64,000 nucleotides of DNA from Brachyhypopomus gauderio (taxonomy: Eukaryota; Chordata; Actinopteri; Gymnotiformes; Hypopomidae). The notes beneath the pieces were generated by a model. That model was not told where the DNA came from, made no database searches, and was given only the letters and a program-made list of their open reading frames with translations. Each line of letters begins with the position of its first letter. Position 1 is the first letter of the stretch. Position numbers and translations under genes: made by a program. This document shows positions 59,301 to 64,000 of this stretch, piece by piece. The DNA is taken from assembly GCF_052324685.1 (NCBI RefSeq), contig NC_135228.1:9651386-9715385 (forward strand), given 5' to 3'.

Positions 59301-60867
59301 TTAATATCTTTTACTTAATATCTCATGCTTGCATCTTGTTATTGTGCACCACTGTGAAAAATGCTGTGTAGTAGGTTTGCAAATTGTGAAATTTACACTT
59401 CCCTTATCTCCTTACATTTATCAAAAATATATTCATATGTTATACAACTGAATGTGACAGCCTTTTTAACCCATAAACATAAGGCTTTTAAGGCTAATTG
59501 CAACAGGCTTTGATTGTTTTATCCTTCTCCTAGGACAACCCTCTCTATAGGATACTTTGCACTGTCACTAAACACGTCCAACATGCATGGGAACTCCTAC
59601 TTGAATTGCTTCTTCTCAGCAGCTGTGGAAGTGCCAGCCTATATCATGTCCTGGCTCATGTTTCGCTACTTGCCCAGACGGTTGTGTCTCTTCTCCACCC
59701 TTTCTCTGGGTGGCACTGTGCTGCTCTTCGTACACTTTATACCCCAGCGTGAGAAGTGTTAAGATCCTATCAACTATGTATAGCTGTTGCAGAAACTACA
59801 AAGTCGTTGTGACTTGTTTGCTCATCTTTGGATTATCATATGAAAGAAACTGAGATTTCTCATAAGTCATGAATTTTAATGAGCAGAGAACTTAATGAAT
59901 TCATGAGGGCTACACTCTTTATCCATCTTTATCCTCATTCCATACAAGATGACCTCTGCATTTGAATAAACTTATAGCCACGAGTGATGTCTTCAATGGC
60001 ATTTGTCACGACATTTCGATTACACATTTCGTCTTTTGTTGTCACAGACCTGAGCTATGTGGCCATTTTACTGGAGATGCTGGGCAAGTTTGGCGTCACT
60101 ATAGCCTTTGCAATCATATATGCTTTCACTGCCGAGCTGTACCCCACCATCTTGAGGAACACGGCTATGGGAGCCTGCTCCATGGCCTCACGGGTTGGCA
60201 GCATATCTGCTCCCTACTTCATATATCTGGGTCAGTAGCCCCTCTTTTTGATTCAGTAATCATTATCACTCACAACTTATGTTTAAACTTTACTCTAGGC
60301 AGAAATCAGTATTATAGCAATGAAAGACAATATAATGGGAATGTGTTGTACGTGACAAAATAATCCAGATCACATTGGTTTATTGACTTCTTTGTCTCAC
60401 CTTCACAGGAGGCTATTACAGAGCCCTGCCGTACATTCTAATGGGCAGCTTAAATATTTTTACTGGGTTGCTTAGTCTCCTGCTTCCAGAGAGCATCGGT
60501 ATGCCTCTTCCTGAGACCATGAGTCACATGCAGAAAGTTACTGGGTAAGCCTTCTGCTCCAAGGGTCCAGCACCCTCTGTTGTTCAGTTATGTGTGATCA
60601 CTTATTGGCACATGGTCTTTGATGACACTTCTGAACAGAGGAATAAATGCAAGCTTAACTACCGTATTTAACTATCATTAGTTATATACTGCAATTTAGT
60701 AAGAGTCAACCTTCAAAAGGGAACCAGTGAGTTGACAGTGTCTGAATTTGTATTTCCTTTTATTATTTTTAAATTTCTTTCATTTGTCTTTCAGGTTTAA
60801 AAAAAGACAAATGACTTACAACCTTGATCATTCCAAAGGTGACCAAGAATGTGTTTCTCTTTCCTAA
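39868..60867 (+). CDS. slc22a5-like: OCTN-type organic cation/carnitine transporter, gene 3 (ten coding exons)
   Basis: Coding exons are 39868-40266, 42441-42544, 57014-57168, 57464-57635, 57825-57951, 58880-58977, 59534-59748, 60048-60230, 60409-60544 and 60795-60867: 1662 bases and 553 residues, with every exon the same length as in gene 2 and all splice signals kept. The protein differs from gene 2 at 14 positions, including F-to-Y and V-to-L in helix 2, four changes within nine residues of helix 4 ([15 protein letters not shown] against [15 protein letters not shown]), and two around the PESPRW block. Motifs STIVTEWDLVC, GQLSDRFGRK and [10 protein letters not shown] are unchanged. Intron 1 (2.2 kb) and intron 2 (14.5 kb) are enlarged by transposons, including an antisense Gypsy element. 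The frame is open throughout, so it may be functional; correct splicing of the long intron 2 is an inference. Confidence 0.93.
40432..42063. mobile_element. Harbinger-like transposon relic with CAG target duplication
   Basis: It is in gene 3 intron 1. The termini GGGTGGGTTTCCCG and CGGGAAACCCACCC are inverse repeats with CAG on both sides; gene 2 has the empty site at about 18712. The plus strand at about 41140-41260 reads, across frameshifts, LTALRFYAT then [13 protein letters not shown], a block typical of HARBI1-like transposases. On the minus strand at 41466-41340 an open frame starts [19 protein letters not shown], possibly part of the second Harbinger gene (Myb/SANT-like). A (TA)n tract interrupts it. 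It is not an active element. Confidence 0.75.
41270..41346. repeat. (TA)n microsatellite
   Basis: About 38 uninterrupted TA repeats lie inside the Harbinger relic of gene 3 intron 1. Such a tract is expected to vary in length between individuals and to be prone to assembly error. Confidence 0.97.
43007..43451 (-). mobile_element. Solo LTR with CTGGG target duplication, in gene 3 intron 2
   Basis: The sequence begins TGTAACGGTGG and ends ATTCCTGACA on the plus strand, flanked by CTGGG (43002-43006 and 43452-43456). Gene 2 has CAGGG at the same place with no insert. In the minus direction it begins TGTCAGGAATGGC, a common fish LTR start, so minus orientation is likely. Length is 445 bases. Confidence 0.85.
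43681..45197. mobile_element. hAT element (TAGTGGTGGG family), copy 2, inverted, with nested MITE
   Basis: It is bounded by TAGGGGTGGGCATAGAT and GGCCCACCACTA with ATTTTGAC duplicated on both sides (43673-43680 and 45198-45205). Gene 2 has the empty site at about 19855. It is the reverse orientation of the copy at 37647-38673. It holds a second insertion at 44270-44922. Confidence 0.9.
44270..44922. mobile_element. Nested hAT-type MITE with AGCAAACC target duplication
   Basis: Its ends, CATTAACTGTATATATAA and TTATATATACAGTCAATG, are inverse repeats. AGCAAACC occurs on both sides (44262-44269 and 44923-44930), while the related element at 37647 has a single AGCAAACC at that place on the opposite strand. 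That shows a clean insertion into the older hAT copy. Confidence 0.88.
45411..45775 (+). repeat. Interspersed fish repeat in gene 3 intron 2
   Basis: This is the unit B counterpart of 20077-20425, with the same (GAAT)n head, 'agcgcatttctagatacccaagg' body and 'catgtctttggact' end, and a few small insertions. Confidence 0.55.
47778..49011 (-). repeat. 3' LTR of the Gypsy element
   Basis: This 1234-base LTR matches 54397-55630 at every position I compared, including all open frames within it. On the minus strand GGTATTTAAACTC (about 48917-48905) is a likely TATA box, and an AATAAA lies near 47940. Confidence 0.95.
48625..48847. repeat. 38-bp tandem repeats inside the 3' LTR
   Basis: GGGTAATAACTCTTGCCACC recurs with GGG at 48674, 48712, 48750, 48788 and 48826, an exact 38-base period, plus a diverged 36-base unit at 48638. 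The array lies downstream of the presumed LTR TATA box in element orientation, so it would be in the transcribed R/U5 part. Confidence 0.92.
49012..49023 (-). other. Polypurine tract of the Gypsy element
   Basis: GAGGGGGGTAGA on the minus strand directly abuts the 3' LTR, the position required for plus-strand DNA priming. Confidence 0.85.
49058..53164 (-). CDS. pol: Gypsy pol polyprotein (PR-RT-RNase H-integrase)
   Basis: The pol frame is open from 53176 to the stop at 49058; CTA at 53164 is the first codon read after the predicted frameshift. Numbering from the GTG at 53110 (1350 residues): aspartic protease DTGS at 31-34; reverse transcriptase with [11 protein letters not shown] (D432) and YLDD at 494-497; RNase H with DAS (D654) and TDNNP (D724); integrase zinc finger H902/H907 to C934/C937; integrase triad D969, D1028, E1064 with the standard 35-residue D-E spacing; then a GPY/F-like C-terminal module (WDGVRYRVV). 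I see no chromodomain. All catalytic residues are present and no stop interrupts it. It has no start codon of its own and is expected only as a Gag-Pol fusion. Confidence 0.96.
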   Translation of the reverse strand, partial: LVPSGVESHTLGKGIEGSVVTSKLLGALIGTCPTVEVQMGGVSVKCLLDTGSMVSTITEGFFRKHFQSSTMVLQQCNWLQLKAANGLEIPYVGYIELDLTVLGKTLCGMGILVVKESVCLEPGAVSVGLPGLLGMNVISECYRELFQSQGVALFQSAHIAPERSAWKRVFSHCQFLNQLPPSGRLGRARVKGRVAVLIPAGSIKAVAVTCGVTGGSVVDPVLFEPTSDVLPAGLLVSRALLPVQGGISFVPVVNVAEQDVWLPSRTGLGELFLVDAPCDGSSVAFDEEVSVVERVATVRSVQADCGSTNFQACSWPSLTVQQEQAASALLHKYRQVFSQDGALGCTDLIQHEIPLLDEVPVRQRYRRLPPTQYELVKAHITELLAKGVVRPSCSPYSSPIVVVQKKDGSIRLCVDYRQLNVKTRKDAYPLPRIEESLDALSGAKLFTTLDLASGYNQVPMAEGDKQKTAFCTPFGLFEFNRMPFGLCNAPSTFQRLMERIFGDERFQSLLLYLDDIVVFSSSFEDHLQRLELVFERLQHHQLKLKFDKCHFFQTEVRYLGHVISAEGVSTDPDKIQVVADWARPQTVKELRSFLGFASYYRRFVNGFARHAAPLHRLVATLQGGQKRTRSCAVGGHWTGACEEAFLFLKQALVAAPVLGYADFSKPFVLEIDASHNGLGAVLSQDQGGQRKPIAYASRGLHPAEQNMSNYSALKLELLGLKWAVTEKFREYLLGAKFTVFTDNNPLSYLQTAKLGAVEQRWASQLAGFDFVLKYRPGIKNGNADALSRMPVPSVDSVQEIVPGVVVPELVEAAVLEQPVSTQVAAIDVLPVRSRPELQALQATDPVIRDFTIYWTRGRPPTVEERAMQSPAVVELVKQWKRIREEAGVLYRVVHSPDGGEEILQLLLPEVLQREVLVALHDDHGHQGTERTTNLIRQRCYWPFMRKDIARWCQECSRCVVAKAVQPKVRTFMGRLSASRPLDIVAIDFTVLERSSDGRENVLVITDVFSKFTQAYPTPDQRASTVAKVLVERWFYKYGVPKRIHSDQGRNFEGELLKSLCRLYGVEKSRTTPYHPAGNGQCERFNRTMHDLLRSLPPEQKKRWPLHLSHLLFAYNTTVHQSTGYSPYELLFGQKPHLPVDFLLGQAEEEMVEGSVGEWIRGQQAFLESAFSHAKRNMEAAADARAQRSQPQAVHILPAGTLVYRRNHVQGRNKIQDHWDGVRYRVVQCLDSGGRVYTIRPEEGTGPDRNVHRAELREVPGQHLVVPGVDLVGQSEDKSESPLESEDEGDIGLWIEPHQSGSASNRRLEYQEGESIPVGVNPGDVRRTSRVTAGQHSNPFNLPRSVATSSRLLVHPPLETRPVLHRPWE
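53111..53170 (-). promoter_or_regulatory. -1 programmed frameshift signal: GGGAAAC slippery site and predicted pseudoknot
   Basis: In the gag frame the last codons read CAG GGA AAC TAG. The heptamer GGGAAAC (53170-53164) has the X-XXY-YYZ form, and a one-base slip back gives GGG AAA CTA, exactly the pol frame. After a 9-base spacer, CTGGTGTA (53154-53147) pairs with TACACTAG (53138-53131, one G-U). The 8-base loop contains AGAGCC (53145-53140), which pairs with GGCTCT (53116-53111), giving an H-type pseudoknot. The slip site is direct; the fold is inferred. Confidence 0.82.
53161..54225 (-). CDS. gag: Gypsy gag polyprotein
   Basis: The 354-codon frame starts at ATG 54225 and ends in TAG at 53163-53161. 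The N-terminus (about 1-25) is a predicted coiled coil ([19 protein letters not shown]). The middle resembles the Gypsy gag capsid region: [15 protein letters not shown], then [12 protein letters not shown] and [15 protein letters not shown] single CCHC zinc knuckle (C308, C311, H316, C321; [14 protein letters not shown]) lies near the C-terminus and should bind the RNA genome. An RG-rich tail follows. It builds the virus-like particle. The frame is uninterrupted. Confidence 0.93.
   Translation of the reverse strand: MDQQLRELREQVQQLQADNERLRAAGSPSSSNVAGAALEQAVDRFVYVPRERKCPRFSGKSSDLLWVDDWIEEARRSMEVRRMTSAEQALFLYDHLDGEAKAEIRFRSEVERKDPERIFVILKEVFSHSQSYVVLQQQFFQRRQLEGESLREYSHALLSLMAVIKCKNDRVIPNSDLLVRDQFVEHVRDGMLRRELKRSIRSNPDMSFLDIRSEAIRWVEEGDHAATPRARAYSCDTQVEVRGGCSQVGLGASAGELIALKETLQKQQKQLDLILEHLGSGVRARERLEVPSVSPQPHRFQADGRPICSRCDQPGHIARFCNGGPRPYSGRGRRGLALGSGVQGAAAVPEAQGN
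54376..54393 (-). other. Primer-binding site complementary to tRNA-Ser
   Basis: Three bases after the 5' LTR (spacer TTT), the minus strand reads TGGCGTAGTCGGCAGGAT. It is the reverse complement of the 3' end of vertebrate tRNA-Ser(AGA) plus CCA, as I recall that tRNA (ends ATCCTGCCGACTACG). This predicts serine tRNA as the primer. Confidence 0.8.
54397..55630 (-). repeat. 5' LTR of the Gypsy element
   Basis: This copy supplies the element's promoter. TGTAAC...GTTACA ends are intact, and the minus-strand TATTTAA is at about 55535-55525. The 38-base tandem array is repeated here at 55244-55466. Confidence 0.95.
55851..56146 (+). mobile_element. LTR (TGTCACGG family), copy 4, in gene 3 intron 2
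   Basis: This is a complete 296-base LTR joined on its left to intron sequence (AACATGAC) shared with gene 2. On its right is about 600 bases of foreign DNA, not intron sequence, so it is not a simple solo LTR but the left end of a partly deleted element. Confidence 0.8.
56147..56745 (+). mobile_element. Internal remnant next to LTR copy 4, with an internal duplication
   Basis: This DNA replaces about 40 bases of the gene 2 intron. A block of about 90 bases starting GAAGAG(C/T)T(C/T)CGCCGTGC and ending CTCTTCATGT occurs twice in tandem (about 56247-56330 and 56347-56422), each with GCACGGCGAGGACCAGGGC. No gag or pol is visible. It is probably the untranslated leader of the LTR element, truncated on the right. 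Confidence 0.55.
58098..58645. other. Stretch present only in gene 3 intron 5
   Basis: The gene 2 intron passes directly from 'aatatcag' to 'gttgtgtacagc', whereas gene 3 has about 550 extra bases. I see no terminal repeats or target duplication, so deletion from gene 2 is as likely as insertion into gene 3. Confidence 0.5.
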
Positions 60868-62427
60868 CAATGCAACTCTTTTTATTACTTTTTATGACTT
60901 GATTTTTTGTCCCAAAGTGAAATGCAGAGAAAATGTCATTATTTGGACCAGTATTAATGCTGAGGTGTTTATTAAACATGTATATTTTTGTACTCAATTA
61001 TTAAACTAGTATATTTGTATAAAAGAGCATACCTATATTGGCTATGATCTTTTAGATTTCAGCTATAGCTTTGAATTCCTTTCACAAATGAAAGCTTTGC
61101 AATATTATCTGTGGCTTTGAGTCATTTTTAAAGGTACAATGCTGTACTTGCCAAGTACAAGCTTTCTTGCCATGATTTGCAACATTATGGCAACAAGGAA
61201 GGGCAAGAGAGCAGTATGAGAAAGGGAATGTCGTGAGTGGGGAAGAACTGGGGAACAAGGGCCAGGTGGGGCTGGTTTGAGTGAGTGTGCCAGTGTATCA
61301 AGCTTGATCAAGAGTACCAGTGTATTTCATTGCTGGTAATAGAACGTGGCTAATCAGAGACAGTTTGAGAATTAGGGGGTCACTGGGACTGTGCATTAGT
61401 GAAGAGGCGAGTCTTCAGGCTTCTTTTGTAAAAAGTGGGTGGAAATGTATTCCACCATCTGGATGCCAGGACAAAACAGTCCTGATGCATGTCTTCTTTA
61501 TGTCTTTGGGGATGTAAGTTGATGATACAGTATGCTGATGATACAGTATAGTGTTTTATTAGTGTTTTAGTTATGTGGGATGTGATTTGGTCTAGTTATA
61601 GGTTTGTAGGAGAGCTTTGTCTGTTTTAATGTTTGCTAGGACTGCCAAGTTACAGGCAGAAACCTGGGTATCAGTAGGTAGAAAAGAGAAAACACTCCAC
61701 TTGGTGGAGCAATCAAAAAAGGAAGTCAATACCCAGAAAAGGAAAGAGGAATAGGAACACAGAGAGGAATGTTCAGGCTCAAGAGATGGCTCAGGAGACT
61801 TCACAGTTAGGCAAAGAAGAGAGACAGGGTTTAAATAGGGCAGGTAAATGGGTAATGTAATGCCTGAGGTGTGGAGCAAATAGGAAGCACACTTGCTGAG
61901 GAGAGTGAGCTTTATTACAGGCAAATCCAAGATCAATATCATACACACGGTCCAAGGTCATAACTGGTGAGCACTCTGAGACAATACCCTATATTCAAAG
62001 GCATGATGGAAAAATAACAGACACCAAGCAATAACAAAACTGAACAGAGTCAAAAGCTAAATGAAGGTCTATAATACAATATCAGATCTCAGACACAGAG
62101 AGGTTAGGAACAACAAATCACAACAAGGAAGGTTAAACACATCAGGCATATCAGGTGACTGAAGACAGTGATGCTGAGTGTGAGTGGAGTTACAGCAGAA
62201 AGTATGACACTAGTTTAATGTAAATGAGAGTGTTAGTGTTAGAAAATATTGGTGTTATCTCAATATTTACAGCAAGATTAGTATTTCACTCCATTTCTCA
62301 TTTTCACACATTGTCCTCCATATTTAATGGACGCTTTTTGGTCCAGTGGTCAAATAATCTGTTTACCTCCTTCTGGACCTGGGTTTGTGCCCCAGGTAGG
62401 GAGGCTGTCTTCAGCTTTCGTCACAAA
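60868..62427. other. Gene 3 3' flank
   Basis: This is the counterpart of 26833-28418, identical to it by eye for about 650 bases after the stop codon. It contains the same candidate poly(A) signals and the same dispersed-repeat remnant, and no further gene. Confidence 0.4.
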
Positions 62428-62445
62428 TGGTGTCAGAAGTGGGAT
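62428..62445 (+). other. Relic retrotransposon primer-binding site (tRNA-Leu type), unit B
   Basis: This is the exact counterpart of 28419-28436, so the relic was present before the duplication. Confidence 0.5.
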
Positions 62446-63582
62446 GGCCGAGGCCATCAGGAGCGTGCCCTAGGAACCCACCCCTGCTGTGAGGGGCTGT
62501 GAAGCCCAGTGTAAGGATTTCTGATGAGGTGCATGGGTATGGCCCTGATGGAAAGGACAATTGTATGTGGCAGTGTTACGCACAAGGGTGCTTCACAGAG
62601 ATGAGGGCTGTGACGGCTAGGAGAGGGCTAAGAGACGGTCACTCTTTGGAGGGGAGGATGGTGTGATGGCTGTTCCTTACATTTGGCTGTTCCTTATAAA
62701 TAAAATGCATTTTATATGTTTATAATGAAAAAAACATTTTTTATTGTCAGAGAATAAATGAAAATCAGTTGCCATAAAAATACAGTGCTATGTCACAAAT
62801 GGCAGACATATTTTTGCAGCAACACATCAGGTGGTTTAAAGAATCACTTACATTTAAAGACACATTTACAACAGGCATGCAAAGAAGGAATAACTGTAAT
62901 GTACAAAGTGCTCAGAAGCAGAAATATGGTACAGTGCCATGCACATCAAGAACGATGGAATCAGACATCAGCCTTGCACACATAATGTCTATTCAAAACA
63001 AACTATGAACAAACAATGCACGAAGAATGGGACATGATTAAATGCAAATGCAGTAGCATAGCAGTATTCAGAGTGAGCATAGCACCACCCATAGTCAAGA
63101 CAGAGTCCAGAGTCCAAACATGAGGGTTTAAATACATACAGTAATGTGAATGAAGTAACAGACTCACAATGGGGGTGTGGCAACACAGATACATGACAAG
63201 CATTAGCACATGATGAACACGTGCTAATCACATGGCGGATCGTATCACGTGGTCTAGGGGATTGGGGAGTGTGCTATTACACTAAGACCTTATCACGTAA
63301 AATTGTTTTGATTTTGATCTGTTGATCTGTAGTAATGGAAGAGCTGGAGATTCCTACTGACATTTAAAATTAAAAGTCATGGTATGTTTTTAATAAATTT
63401 CATATGCAGCTGGCTCCTGGGTGCTTGCTAATACCAGCATACAAGTAAACAAAAGTCCTGAACACTTCTTTACTCTTTCATTTACATCAACTACCAGCAT
63501 AAAATTATCCATTTGCACACAAACTGTGCATTGTTAATTCTTGCTATTTTAGCCATTTAAAGTCTCCTGTTGTTAAGGATCT

Positions 63583-64000
63583 GTAAATGGGTCAGGGTGC
63601 AATTCTTGACTGTTGCATGTTGAGATGGCTCCCAATGGGGAGAGAATATCTTCAGTAACTACATGACTGAGCTGAAAGAAAGTTTTCACTCTCATTTGCA
63701 CTAATAACTCACCACAAGTTAAGATTTATAGTTTGACACGCTCAAAACATCCAGTCAACATTGTAATGAGTATCCATAGTTCAGAGGATATATCACCTTA
63801 TCCCAGACTACACATTTTTCAATTAAATATTTTATCGTGTCTTTTAAGTGAAGAAATATGAATATGAATCAAGTGTGTCTCTGCAGTGCCTTCACAGTTG
63901 TGGCCTTCATATAGGGCCTTGTTTGTAGTTTTGAGCGTTCCTTTGTATTTCAGAGGTGGGACAGTATGCTAAATATACATTCCCTAGTCAAGGCAAGACT
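63583..64000. other. Right flank beyond unit B, with an OCTN intron-5-like stretch
   Basis: Homology to unit A stops at 63582. At about 63880-63930 the sequence CTGCAGTGCCTTCACAGTTG...GCCTTCATATAGGGCCTTG resembles the end of OCTN intron 5 (58750-58797), roughly 80 percent by eye over about 45 bases. In genes 2 and 3 that sequence lies about 85 bases before exon 6. No exon is visible before the window ends. Confidence 0.35.

Larger units (their letters stand above)
37496..63582. repeat. Segmental duplication unit B (contains gene 3)
   Basis: It is collinear with unit A (16845-29573) from the MITE upstream of the promoter to TTAAGGATCT. Six insertions (37647-38673, 40432-42063, 43007-43451, 43681-45197, 47778-55630, 55851-about 56745) account for about 13 kb absent from A. 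Other differences are small, such as extra DNA at about 58098-58645 in B and at about 24395-24545 in A. Confidence 0.93.

Noticed and set aside
1..64000. CRISPR arrays, bacterial operons, tRNA or rRNA genes
   Set aside because: None seen. The regular 35- and 38-base repeats lack spacers, and the tRNA-like matches are retroelement primer sites.

Overview
The window looks like nuclear DNA of a teleost fish. It has multi-exon genes with GT-AG introns, large AT-rich introns, and many fish-type transposons (hAT, PIF/Harbinger, Tc1, L2-like LINEs, Ty3/Gypsy and several solo LTRs). There are no bacterial features. An otophysan-type fish is possible from the style of the short repeats, but I cannot name a species.

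The host genes are three organic cation/carnitine transporters of the SLC22A4/SLC22A5 (OCTN) type in the major facilitator superfamily. Each has ten coding exons whose lengths match the mammalian OCTN exon plan. Gene 1 (minus strand, 14172 to 5788, 548 codons) is a diverged paralogue. Gene 2 (plus, 18152 to 26832) and gene 3 (plus, 39868 to 60867) are near-identical 553-codon copies lying in a direct segmental duplication: unit A is about 16845-29573 and unit B about 37496-63582, separated by about 7.9 kb of repeat-rich DNA. Genes 1 and 2 are head to head. I read all three as intact. Genes 2 and 3 differ at 15 coding positions, of which 14 change the protein.

Layout: 1-5650 holds transposon relics (truncated Tc1 transposase, two hAT zinc-finger fragments, a SINE-like tail) and AT-rich DNA. 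5656-14172 is gene 1, with a non-autonomous LTR element, a TA-flanked MITE, a hAT MITE, and a LINE fragment split by a solo LTR in its introns. 14173-18151 is the shared intergenic region. 16845-29573 is unit A with gene 2. 29574-37201 is a transposon nest: a MITE, a solo LTR, a hAT element carrying a LINE, and a hAT element carrying a Harbinger MITE. 37202-63582 is unit B with gene 3. 63583-64000 is the right flank, where a short stretch resembles OCTN intron 5 and hints at another copy beyond the window.

Unit B has collected much more transposon DNA than unit A. Its intron 2 is 14.5 kb against 4.2 kb in gene 2, mainly because of a complete 7.85-kb Ty3/Gypsy retrotransposon (47778-55630). 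That element is antisense to gene 3, has LTRs that look identical, and is flanked by a CATA target duplication. Its gag and pol reading frames are joined by a textbook -1 frameshift site (GGGAAAC) directly before the gag stop, followed by a plausible H-type pseudoknot. Because units A and B are paralogous, most insertions in one have an unoccupied site in the other, which fixes element ends and target duplications directly from the sequence.
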